Notes under the pieces: model-generated | The model's input: the letters and a program-made list of their open reading frames with translations, nothing else | What the model was told of the DNA's origin: nothing | Databases searched by the model: none | Assembly (NCBI RefSeq): GCF_018860545.1 | Contig: NZ_JAHKPN010000042.1 | Location: forward strand, 1 to 64,000 | Length of the DNA: 64,000 bases | Direction of reading: 5' to 3' | From: Winogradskyella psychrotolerans | GTDB taxonomy: Bacteria > Bacteroidota > Bacteroidia > Flavobacteriales > Flavobacteriaceae | Part shown: piece after piece, positions 25,273 to 32,638 of the stretch | Layout of the letters: the number at the start of each line of letters is the position of its first letter | How positions within the stretch are numbered: the first letter of the stretch is position 1 | Position numbers and translations under genes: made by a program

Positions 25273-25296
25273 AAAAAATACTAAGTAGTATGTTTT
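25273..25296. promoter_or_regulatory. TetR operator 2, in the TetR promoter region
   Basis: On the minus strand the sequence reads AAACATAC-TACTTA-GTATTTTT, matching operator 1 in both half-sites except one base. The inner core ATACTA-AG-TAGTAT is a perfect palindrome. It lies 16 to 39 nt upstream of the TetR start codon. Confidence 0.7.
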
Positions 25297-25322
25297 TGAA
25301 TGTTAAGCTTGAACAGATTTAT

Positions 25323-25353
25323 TTGTTTACTATACAAATGTAAAGTATATTTG
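25323..25353 (+). promoter_or_regulatory. Promoter of the membrane protein/XRE pair with an overlapping palindrome
   Basis: TTG (25323-25325) and TATATTTG (25346-25353) are 20 nt apart, a full match to the Bacteroidota -33/-7 promoter. An imperfect palindrome ACTATAC-AAAT-GTAAAGT (25329-25346, one mismatch) fills the spacer and could be the operator of the XRE protein. Confidence 0.65.
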
Positions 25354-25366
25354 TCATTAAGTAAAA

Positions 25367-25846
25367 ATGACTTTACTCATATCAAATGTGTTAATTATGG
25401 AAATGGAAAAAATTATAGCCAGTGAACGTAACCGGTTTTATAAGCTCATCAATTTTAGATTGTCTTATCGCTTTATGCGTATTGGAATTGCTATTGTGTT
25501 GCTGACTATTGTGATGATGTTTGTTAGAGCTTTCGCAATGGAAGGTGATACTGTATGGTTGAAAGTACTATTGCAGAAATTTCTTTTAGTCGGCATGTTA
25601 ATTATGTCCTTGTCTAAAGATAAACTTGAAGATGAAATGACCATTATTTTGAGAACGCAATCTTATGCCATAGCTTTAGTCGTTGGTGTTATATATGCGC
25701 TGGTTATGCCTTATGTCGAATTTGGTGTTTCAAATGTTATGACTTCAGGTGGGGAATCCTTTAAAAATTTAGGTGATTTTCAGGTGTTATTATTTATGTT
25801 AATGGTTCAACTGATGTTTTATCATAACTTAAAACGTTACAGATAA
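25367..25846 (+). CDS. Four-helix inner membrane protein paired with an XRE regulator
   Basis: A 159-residue protein with four hydrophobic segments (about 37-57, 66-84, 102-122 and 136-152) and short loops, so an integral membrane protein. The frame opens at 25367, but Met11 or Met13 (25397 or 25403, MEMEKIIASERNRFYKL) are also possible starts and give a more usual cytoplasmic N-terminus. Its stop shares a base with the ATG of the XRE gene (TAATG), so the two are coupled. Such membrane protein plus small XRE pairs are frequent in Firmicutes and Bacteroidota. The signal sensed is unknown. Confidence 0.8.
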   Translation: MTLLISNVLIMEMEKIIASERNRFYKLINFRLSYRFMRIGIAIVLLTIVMMFVRAFAMEGDTVWLKVLLQKFLLVGMLIMSLSKDKLEDEMTIILRTQSYAIALVVGVIYALVMPYVEFGVSNVMTSGGESFKNLGDFQVLLFMLMVQLMFYHNLKRYR

Positions 25847-26046
25847 TGGAAAACACTATAAAGGTAGAACGAGCTATCTTAAATATAACGCAAGATGATC
25901 TAGCGAAACGGATAGGTGTTTCTCGTCAGACCATTAATTCTATTGAGGCTAATCGCTATGTACCTTCGACGGTTTTAGCTTTAAAGCTTTCTGATGTGTT
26001 TAATAAACCGGTAAACGACTTTTTTAAATTGAGTAACGACGATTAA
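25846..26046 (+). CDS. Small XRE family (Cro/CI-type) transcriptional regulator
   Basis: A 66-residue protein made almost only of the helix-turn-helix: MENTIKVERAILNITQDDLAKRIGVSRQTINSIEANRYVPSTVLALKLSDVF, followed by a short tail NKPVNDFFKL. The pattern matches the small YozG-like XRE group that is usually encoded beside a membrane protein. It overlaps the upstream gene by 1 nt. Its last codons overlap by 4 bp the end of the convergent pseudouridine synthase gene, so both stop codons come from the same TTAA. Confidence 0.93.
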   Translation: MENTIKVERAILNITQDDLAKRIGVSRQTINSIEANRYVPSTVLALKLSDVFNKPVNDFFKLSNDD

Positions 26047-26909
26047 TTTATCTGACCAAATATCTTATTAAACTGCTCAGGTAATTCACTTTTTATGAAA
26101 ACGGCTGCATGAGTATAAGGATGTTTAAATTTTAAAGAATAGGCGTGTAAATACATGCCTTTTCCATTTAAAATGAACGGGTCTTTACCATAATCTTTAT
26201 CTCCTAAAATTGGATTTCCAAATGCTGATAAGTGAATCCGTAACTGATGTTTACGTCCTGTTAATGGATGCAATTGTACCAAATTGAGTTTGCCAAAACG
26301 TTCTGATAAGACCGTTTTTATAACCATATATTTTGATTTGGATGGTTTGTCGTCAACATTTGAAGTTATTAGACCTTCATTATTCATGCTACCAATAGTT
26401 ACCGCATAATAGGTCTTTTCGATGTCTTTATTTTCAAATAGTTTATTTAAGGTTCTTATGCTGTCATTTGTTTTTCCGACTAGCAAAATACCAGTTGTGG
26501 CAAAATCCAAGCGATGAACAGGTTGAGGTTTTGTAGCATCTGATAACGTACTCCGTTTGAGATTCTGAACGAGTGCATTCGCAATGGTTTTAAAATGATT
26601 GCCGCTTACTAAAATACCCGCTGGCTTATGAATTACAGCTAAATAATCATCTTCAAAAAGGACATTGAGTTTAAAATTTAAACGTTTCTTAGGACTTACA
26701 TGTTCTGGAATAGTTAACGTAATTGATTCTCCTCCGTTTATAAATGTAGCTGAAGTTGCAACCACACCATTCACAGCAATGTAGTTCTTTTTCAACGCTT
26801 TTTTTAAAGCAGATTTTGTTGGATAAGTATCAAATATGCCAACGCCATACTCTTGTAGTCGAAGAGATGATGTGAGTTTAGGAACGTTATGGGTTTCTAT
26901 AGTTTTGAT
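26043..26909 (-). CDS. RluA family RNA pseudouridine synthase, non-canonical start
   Basis: Enzyme that isomerises uridine to pseudouridine in rRNA or tRNA. The catalytic motif HRLDFATTGILLVGK holds the aspartate, and GRKHQLRIHLSAFGNPILGDKDYG is the family C-terminal block. The first ordinary start is TTG at 26795 (250 residues). The same frame continues upstream for 40 codons before a stop and reads VPKLTSSLRLQEYGVGIF and PTKSALKKALKKNYIAVNG, which is the family N-terminal S4-like part. No ATG, GTG or TTG precedes it. An ATC at 26909 stands where relatives begin with M-K-x-I-E-T-H, so I give 26909 as the likely 5' end. RNA target unknown. Confidence 0.88.
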   Translation of the reverse strand: MKTIETHNVPKLTSSLRLQEYGVGIFDTYPTKSALKKALKKNYIAVNGVVATSATFINGGESITLTIPEHVSPKKRLNFKLNVLFEDDYLAVIHKPAGILVSGNHFKTIANALVQNLKRSTLSDATKPQPVHRLDFATTGILLVGKTNDSIRTLNKLFENKDIEKTYYAVTIGSMNNEGLITSNVDDKPSKSKYMVIKTVLSERFGKLNLVQLHPLTGRKHQLRIHLSAFGNPILGDKDYGKDPFILNGKGMYLHAYSLKFKHPYTHAAVFIKSELPEQFNKIFGQIN

Positions 26910-26951
26910 TAGTTTTTAAATGTTGTTTATGTGTTGAACGATTTCGAGTTA

Positions 26952-27638
26952 CTACGCATTTGTATTTAGAATATGTAAAAGGTCTATGGTGCCTTCCGTT
27001 GCAGATTTTGGTATAACGGTTATCTTTCCTCTACTTTGAATAGCTGGTTTGGGGTCAATATAAAAAATCGGAGTGTCAGCAGGTGCATAATCCATTAGAC
27101 CAGCTGCAGGATACACTTGCATGCTTGTTCCAATTATGACTAAAATATCGGCTTGTTTACAAACGTCCATGGCGGTTTCAATCATGGGAACGGCTTCACC
27201 AAACCATACAATATGCGGTCTAAGTTGATGACCTTGTTCACAGTTGTCACCTAAATGAAGATCTTCGTTCCACACTTTAATATCATTCTCATTTTTAGAA
27301 CTGCGTATTTTTCGTAATTCGCCATGTAAATGAATCACGTTGCTACTTCCTGCACGTTCGTGTAAATCATCTACATTTTGAGTGATTATTGAAACCTGAT
27401 AATCCCTTTCTAAAGTCACTAAATCTTTATGCGCTTGGTTGGGTTCTACTTCATTGAGCTGTCGTCGTCGTTGATTGTAGAAATCTAAGACCAATTCCGG
27501 ATTTCTCTGAAAACCCTCAGGAGTGGCAACTTCCATAACATCGTGGCCTTCCCAAAGGCCATCTGCATCTCTAAATGTTTTTATGCCACTCTCGGCACTT
27601 ATGCCTGCTCCTGTTAATATGACGATGTGTTTTTTCAT
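26952..27638 (-). CDS. cobB: Sir2 family NAD-dependent deacylase, zinc-motif-less
   Basis: A 228-residue sirtuin that removes acyl groups from lysine using NAD. It shows the NAD site LTGAGISAESGIKTFRDADGLWEG, ITQNVDDLHERAG, catalytic His105 in HLHGEL and PHIVWFGE. The Y-x2-R pair (Tyr54, Arg57) is typical of class III enzymes that prefer succinyl or malonyl lysine. The four zinc cysteines of ordinary sirtuins are missing: only Cys133 lies in the zinc-module region. The start is a standard ATG with the motif at the usual distance. It is a single gene on the minus strand. Confidence 0.93.
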   Translation of the reverse strand: MKKHIVILTGAGISAESGIKTFRDADGLWEGHDVMEVATPEGFQRNPELVLDFYNQRRRQLNEVEPNQAHKDLVTLERDYQVSIITQNVDDLHERAGSSNVIHLHGELRKIRSSKNENDIKVWNEDLHLGDNCEQGHQLRPHIVWFGEAVPMIETAMDVCKQADILVIIGTSMQVYPAAGLMDYAPADTPIFYIDPKPAIQSRGKITVIPKSATEGTIDLLHILNTNA

Positions 27639-27728
27639 AAATTAAAAATAACCAAATTTAGATTAATAGGTGTGCTGTCACTATAATTTTGAGCATAATT
27701 TAAGATCTATTTTTAGTATTTTTGACCT

Positions 27729-28385
27729 ATGCAAGACTTAGACCTTTTAGAATATTTAGAAACATTTGTAACACCTGGTCGTATAGACCGTTTTAAAGAA
27801 ATTTTACCCAACCGAACGAAGCATTTTACTGTAGCTACAGAAGATGTGTATCAGTTGCATAACACTAGTGCTGTGATGCGATCTTGTGACGTATTCGGAA
27901 TCCAAGAATTAAGTATTGTAGAAGAAGTCAACTCTAAAAGTATTGATAGGGAAATTGCCATGGGAGCACAAAAGTGGGTGGATTTAAATCGATACCACAG
28001 CATAGGAGATTGCATAAGTGATATTAAATCTCAAGGCTATCAAATTGTTGCAACCACACCGCATATTGACGATTGTGAGTTAATTGATTTTGATATCACT
28101 AAAAAGTCGTGTTTCTTTTTTGGAAGAGAATCTCAAGGGTTATCCCAGCAAGTTTTAGATGAAGCTGATTGTTTCTTGAAAATTCCGATGTTTGGGTTTA
28201 CTGAAAGCTTAAATATTTCAGTGTCTGCAGCCATTATTCTTCAGCATGTCACAGCACGATTGCGAAAGTCAGCTATTAAATGGCAATTAACTGAAGAAGA
28301 AGTTATTGATAAACGATTTGATTGGATTAAAAAAACTATCAAAGATTACGATGCTATAGTGGAGCGTTATAAATCGAAAGCATAA
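27729..28385 (+). CDS. TrmH family tRNA/rRNA 2'-O-methyltransferase (SPOUT)
   Basis: A 218-residue SPOUT-class methyltransferase. The N-terminal RFKEILPNRTKHFTVATEDVYQLHNTSAVMRSCDVFGI and the three family motifs are visible: the asparagine-arginine entry, CFFFGRESQGLSQQVLDEAD (motif 2) and KIPMFGFTESLNISVSAAI (motif 3, the knotted AdoMet site). The length and the HNTSAVMRSCD segment are those of TrmH (tRNA Gm18). The target position is inferred from the family. It is followed by an unrelated VOC gene 34 nt downstream. Confidence 0.92.
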   Translation: MQDLDLLEYLETFVTPGRIDRFKEILPNRTKHFTVATEDVYQLHNTSAVMRSCDVFGIQELSIVEEVNSKSIDREIAMGAQKWVDLNRYHSIGDCISDIKSQGYQIVATTPHIDDCELIDFDITKKSCFFFGRESQGLSQQVLDEADCFLKIPMFGFTESLNISVSAAIILQHVTARLRKSAIKWQLTEEEVIDKRFDWIKKTIKDYDAIVERYKSKA

Positions 28386-28419
28386 ATTTTGTAAATTTAG
28401 CTAACTAAAAAAATAATTT

Positions 28420-28782
28420 ATGGTAGGTTGGTTTGAGATTCCGGTAAGCGATATGGATCGCGCAAAAACATTTTATGAAACTGTTTTTAAAGTTGACATT
28501 AAAGATGTAGAATTTGATGGTTTAAAAATGGGATGGTTTCCTGAGCATAAAGGATCTAATCAATCTTCTGGCGCACTAATAAAACAAAGTTCTTATGTGC
28601 CAAGTAAAGAAGGAGTTTTAATTTATTTTGTATCAAAAAATGTTCAGGTAGAACTAGATAGAGTAGAAGCCGCTGGTGGAAAAATAGGTTTAGAAAAAAC
28701 CAAAATTTCTGAAAATAATGGTTTTATGGGAATGTTTATAGATACCGAAGGCAACAAAATAGCGCTACATTCGGACGCTTAG
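28420..28782 (+). CDS. VOC (glyoxalase/bleomycin resistance) superfamily protein
   Basis: A 120-residue protein with the VOC fold: WFEIPVSDMDRAKTFYETVF at the start and MGMFIDTEGNKIALHSD at the end. The pattern is of the PhnB/glyoxalase-like dioxygenase group with unknown substrate. It follows the TrmH-like gene in the same direction. Its stop is 10 bp from the stop of the convergent gene. Confidence 0.9.
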   Translation: MVGWFEIPVSDMDRAKTFYETVFKVDIKDVEFDGLKMGWFPEHKGSNQSSGALIKQSSYVPSKEGVLIYFVSKNVQVELDRVEAAGGKIGLEKTKISENNGFMGMFIDTEGNKIALHSDA

Positions 28783-28792
28783 TAATTCGGAT

Positions 28793-29599
28793 TTATCCTT
28801 TTTTGCGATTCTTTCTCTCTTTACTGCTTTTGATCACTTTATATTCTTCGTAACAAACACTGATGGCGTCTAAAATTTGAAGATCATTGGCGGTATTTAT
28901 AAAATCTTTAGAGTAATTGCATTGGTTCACTAATTCGTCTAAATCGTATTTGGTAACTTGTAGAAGTACTAATAGCATTTCTCTATCAAAACGCTTGGAT
29001 AACTGACTTCTAATCTCGTCATCTTCCTTCATTTTCTTAAGCTTATGCATTTCGTTAGGCTTTCTACCAAACATGTTGTATAAGAAATCTGCAGGATTAA
29101 AAATAGCACCTAATACTCGGGATGCAAGGTTTGGTTTTCCAGCTTCATAACCCTGACCAGGTAAACCAGATATACGGTAACGGTTATTTGAGGTGATAGG
29201 AACTTGATTCATGTCTACCTTTAAATAACCTGTTAATTCTAATTGTTTTACAGTCACCTCTTCTAAGGCTAAGGCCAATTCGGTCATAGCAATTTCAGTA
29301 TTACCAAATTTTAACCAATCATTAGTTACTCTAACTTTAATAGATTTATAACCTAAGTACGATAAATGTAAGGTATCATTGACTTTAGCTCGTATTTCAA
29401 AGACACCTTTATCGTCTGTAGCGGTTCCTACAACTTGATTAATATTTACAATATTTGCTTCGGCTAAAGGTAAATCAGTAGACGAGCTAACTAGAGTTCC
29501 TTTAACTTTTGTTGGTGTTTGAGTCGCTGTACTGTCTTGGCTATAGCTGTTAACTGAAGTTAGACAAATAATAAGTATAAGTAGATATCGCATGTACAT
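28793..29599 (-). CDS. Secreted protein with carboxypeptidase-regulatory-like domain
   Basis: A 268-residue exported protein. The frame opens at 29599, and the second methionine (29593, MRYLLILIICL) gives a cleaner signal peptide, cleaved near NSYSQ. Residues about 32-115 form a CarboxypepD_reg-like beta-sandwich (VKGTLVSSSTDLPLAEANIVN, GTATDDKGVFEIRAKVNDTLHLSYLGYKS). The C-terminal half is charged and helical. This N-terminal domain is widespread in flavobacterial envelope proteins and in TonB-receptor extensions. Function unknown. Confidence 0.88.
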   Translation of the reverse strand: MYMRYLLILIICLTSVNSYSQDSTATQTPTKVKGTLVSSSTDLPLAEANIVNINQVVGTATDDKGVFEIRAKVNDTLHLSYLGYKSIKVRVTNDWLKFGNTEIAMTELALALEEVTVKQLELTGYLKVDMNQVPITSNNRYRISGLPGQGYEAGKPNLASRVLGAIFNPADFLYNMFGRKPNEMHKLKKMKEDDEIRSQLSKRFDREMLLVLLQVTKYDLDELVNQCNYSKDFINTANDLQILDAISVCYEEYKVIKSSKERKNRKKG

Positions 29600-29711
29600 A
29601 AGTTACGTTGTAAAGGTAATAAAGAAAACCGATTTACCATATTGCTCTTTTATATTTGACTTAATATTAACTTTTATTAGGCATTAGTAATGGCTTCGTG
29701 TGTATTCAAAA

Positions 29712-29752
29712 AAAATCCAAAACTTGAAATAAGGCTTCAAGTTTTGGATTTT
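29712..29752 (-). terminator. Intrinsic terminator of the DEAD-box helicase gene
   Basis: A 17-bp perfect stem (29712-29728 with 29736-29752) with a 7-nt loop lies 40 to 80 nt past the helicase stop. On the minus strand it ends in a long T-run; A and T runs on both sides make it potentially bidirectional. Confidence 0.88.
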
Positions 29753-29791
29753 AGTACTTTATATTTTGAAATTTACTTTGCTAGTTGCAGT

Positions 29792-31675
29792 TTAGTCACG
29801 ACGTCTAGAACGTCTTGGTCTTTCTGAACCAAATCCACTAGATTCTGGTCTTCTATCTCCTCTGTCATTAGAACGTCTTTCGCTTCTGTTGTCGTCAGAT
29901 CGTCTTCTGTCACTTCTGTTTCCAGAACCTCCACCTTCTGAGCGTCTGCCGCTAGAGCGTCTATCTCCTCTTGGTTTATCATCGCGTCTTCGACTTCCGC
30001 CACCAGAACGTCTATCGTTTCCACGACCTCTTCCGCCACTTCTACCACCACGACTTCGACCTTTATCTTCGCTTACTTCAACATTTACAAAACGTCCTTC
30101 ATGTTTAAAGTCTGTGAAGAATGCTAATACTTTTTCTTGTAATCCTTTTTCGGTATTAAAGAATGAAAAACTATCTTTTACATCAACCTTAAAGACATCA
30201 TCACGTCCTAATTCTAATTGTTCTTTTAAGAAATCTTTCAACTTCATCCAATCAAAACCATCTTTACTTCCAACGTTTATAAAATAGCGTGAATCGTTAG
30301 ATTGTTTCCCGTAATCTCTTCCACCATCTCTATCCGAATCTCTTAAGTGTACCGTTCCTAAATCTCTCGATTTTTGATAATAATTAAAGAAACGATTGAA
30401 TTCTACAGAGAAGAATTTTTTAATTAAATCTTCTTTATTTGTATCAGCAAATAACTCATTGATAGTCTCAATATGTTTATCAATTTCGTGATTGGTTTCA
30501 GTCTTATGAATTTTATTAGCTAGAGACATTAATTGGACTTCAACAATATCAGTACCAGAAGGAATTTCTTTCTGTTCAAACTGTTTTTTAATGATACGTT
30601 CAATACTTTTTATCTTTCTAACTTCACTCTTAGATACAATTACCATTGAGATACCAGTTTTTCCAGCACGTCCTGTTCTACCAGACCGGTGTGTGTAAAT
30701 TTCAGCTTCGTCAGGTAATTGGTAATTTATAACGTGTGTAATATCATCAACATCAATACCACGAGCTGCAACATCTGTAGCAACTAACATTTGGATTTGT
30801 TTATTTCTAAAAGATTTCATCACCATATCACGTTGATTCTGACTTAAATCTCCGTGTAAAGCTCCTGCTGAATAGCCATCTTCAATTAAGTTTTCGGCTA
30901 CTTTTTGAGTGTCTCTTTTTGTTCTACAGAAAATCACAGAAAATATATCTGGATTAGCATCTGCTAAACGTTTTAAAGCTTGGTAACGATCTCTAGCGTT
31001 TACTAAATAATATTCGTGAGAGACGTTATTAGTACTTTCGTTTTTATTTCCTACGGTAATTTCTGTAGGATTATCCATGAATTTCTTTGCAATTGTTGCC
31101 ACTTCTTTTGGCATTGTTGCAGAGAATAACCATGTGTTTTTGTCTTCTGGAGTATGAGAAAGGATATCTGTAATATCTTCTTTAAAGCCCATATTTAGCA
31201 TTTCATCGGCTTCATCTAAAACGCTGTATTGAATTTTTGAAATGTCAACCATTCTACGGTTAATCATATCTTTCATACGTCCCGGAGTAGCTACAATAAT
31301 TTGTGCACCACGTTTAACTTCTCTTGCTTGATCAGAAATACTAGATCCCCCATAAATAGCTACAACATTTAAACCTTTACAATATTTACCATAAAGTTTA
31401 AGTTCGTTGGTGATTTGCAAACAAAGTTCGCGAGTAGGAGATAAGATAAGACCTTGTGTGGTTCTGCTATCAATATCTATTTTTTGCAACATCGGAAATC
31501 CGAAAGCTGCTGTTTTCCCTGTACCAGTTTGTGCCAAAGCGACTAAGTCTTTGTCATCTTCTTCTAATAAAAGTGGGATTGCTTTTGCTTGTACTTCACT
31601 TGGTTTTTCAAAACCTAAATCCGTAATAGCGCGTAAAAGGTCTTCATTAAGACCGAGTTCTTGAAATGTGCTCAT
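29792..31675 (-). CDS. DEAD-box RNA helicase with RNA-binding and RGG-rich tail (DeaD/CsdA-like)
   Basis: ATP-dependent RNA helicase of 627 residues. Motifs in order: AQTGTGKT (48-55), PTREL, TPGR, DEAD (154-157), SAT, the second RecA domain with ARGIDVDD and HRSGRTGRAGKTG, then a DbpA-type RNA-binding domain (about 450-535). A low-complexity tail of RGG, GGR and DRR repeats (about 540-627) ends the protein. It probably remodels ribosomal and mRNA structure, especially in the cold. A strong promoter and a leader of about 130 nt precede it. The tail's composition also creates a spurious frame on the opposite strand. Confidence 0.96.
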   Translation of the reverse strand: MSTFQELGLNEDLLRAITDLGFEKPSEVQAKAIPLLLEEDDKDLVALAQTGTGKTAAFGFPMLQKIDIDSRTTQGLILSPTRELCLQITNELKLYGKYCKGLNVVAIYGGSSISDQAREVKRGAQIIVATPGRMKDMINRRMVDISKIQYSVLDEADEMLNMGFKEDITDILSHTPEDKNTWLFSATMPKEVATIAKKFMDNPTEITVGNKNESTNNVSHEYYLVNARDRYQALKRLADANPDIFSVIFCRTKRDTQKVAENLIEDGYSAGALHGDLSQNQRDMVMKSFRNKQIQMLVATDVAARGIDVDDITHVINYQLPDEAEIYTHRSGRTGRAGKTGISMVIVSKSEVRKIKSIERIIKKQFEQKEIPSGTDIVEVQLMSLANKIHKTETNHEIDKHIETINELFADTNKEDLIKKFFSVEFNRFFNYYQKSRDLGTVHLRDSDRDGGRDYGKQSNDSRYFINVGSKDGFDWMKLKDFLKEQLELGRDDVFKVDVKDSFSFFNTEKGLQEKVLAFFTDFKHEGRFVNVEVSEDKGRSRGGRSGGRGRGNDRRSGGGSRRRDDKPRGDRRSSGRRSEGGGSGNRSDRRRSDDNRSERRSNDRGDRRPESSGFGSERPRRSRRRD

Positions 31676-31845
31676 TCTTGAGTATATGTATTCGATTATG
31701 TTCTGTTGGTGTTACAAGAGAAGCGAATCGACATACTAAACACTTAAACTTCTAGGTAACACATCCTCACTCTGAGGAATTTACAAAATCCTAATGTGGA
31801 TTTTTTTGCAAGGTGCAAATGTATAACAATTTATTGAATAATCAA
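31676..31845 (-). promoter_or_regulatory. Promoter and long structured 5' leader of the DEAD-box gene
   Basis: On the minus strand, TTG (31845-31843) and TACATTTG (31823-31816) are 19 nt apart, a full consensus match. Transcription should begin near 31810, giving about 130 nt of untranslated leader. The leader holds two small hairpins, AAATCC/GGATTT and CCTCA/TGAGG. Long leaders are common for cold-induced helicase genes. Confidence 0.7.
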
Positions 31846-31972
31846 TTGATGTTGTTTTTTCTTTAGTAATATGCACGCTTTTAGAAGATTGCGATTATTA
31901 AAACGATGTGTGAAGGGTAGCGTGTCTCAGTATTTTAAAACCACAAAATGAAAATTAAAGGTTTAATTTGTT

Positions 31973-32545
31973 TTAATTCTTTAAAAAATCAATCAATTGA
32001 GCTACTGCTTTTCCACGATGCCCAATTTTGTTTTTTTCTTCTAATGAAATTTCGGCAAATGTTTTGTCATAACCCTCAGCTTTAAACACAGGGTCGTAAC
32101 CAAAACCACCTTCTCCATGTTTTTCGGTTGTAATGCTACCTTTACAAATTCCGGTGAAGGAATGAAGTTTTCCATTGAGGTGTAATGCAATGACCGTTTT
32201 AAATTGTGCCTTTCGGTTTGGTTTATTTTTAAGTGCTGTGAGTAATTTATTAGTGTTGTCTTCGGCATTTCGCTGTGGTCCTGCATAGCGTGCAGAATAC
32301 ACGCCTGGATCCCCGTTTAAAGCGGAAACCTCTAAACCTGTGTCATCTGCAAAACAATCGTAACCATAATGGTTTTTTAAGTATTCTGCTTTTTGTATCG
32401 CATTACCTACAATGGTTGGTTGGGCTTCTGGAATGTCTTCATTGCAGCCTATATCTTTTAATGACAAAAGTTCAATATGTTTTGGTAACATAGATTGAAC
32501 TTCTTTTAGTTTGTTTAAGTTATTAGTTGCGAAAACAAGTTGCAT
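31973..32545 (-). CDS. rdgB: Non-canonical purine NTP pyrophosphatase (RdgB/HAM1)
   Basis: House-cleaning enzyme that hydrolyses ITP, dITP and XTP to monophosphates. The 190-residue protein shows the family start LVFATNNLNKLKEV, the active site FADDTGLEVSALNGDPGVYSARYAG, GEGGFGYDPVF and the C-terminal SHRGKA-like IGHRGKA. Length is typical. It is a monocistronic minus-strand gene, divergent from a beta-barrel protein gene. Confidence 0.96.
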   Translation of the reverse strand: MQLVFATNNLNKLKEVQSMLPKHIELLSLKDIGCNEDIPEAQPTIVGNAIQKAEYLKNHYGYDCFADDTGLEVSALNGDPGVYSARYAGPQRNAEDNTNKLLTALKNKPNRKAQFKTVIALHLNGKLHSFTGICKGSITTEKHGEGGFGYDPVFKAEGYDKTFAEISLEEKNKIGHRGKAVAQLIDFLKN

Positions 32546-32638
32546 ATTATGATTTTATTTAATGTAATTTAGCTTTTGTAAAAATAGTAATCTAATTTAG
32601 TTTCATTTGTCAAAACAAATTAATTTAACATAACAACA

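Noticed and set aside
29773-30287. Long frames on other frames/strands over the helicase tail, rich in Pro, Leu, Arg or in Glu, Val, Asp
   Set aside because: They arise from the repetitive RGG-coding sequence read in other frames; the helicase frame is continuous and accounts for the region.
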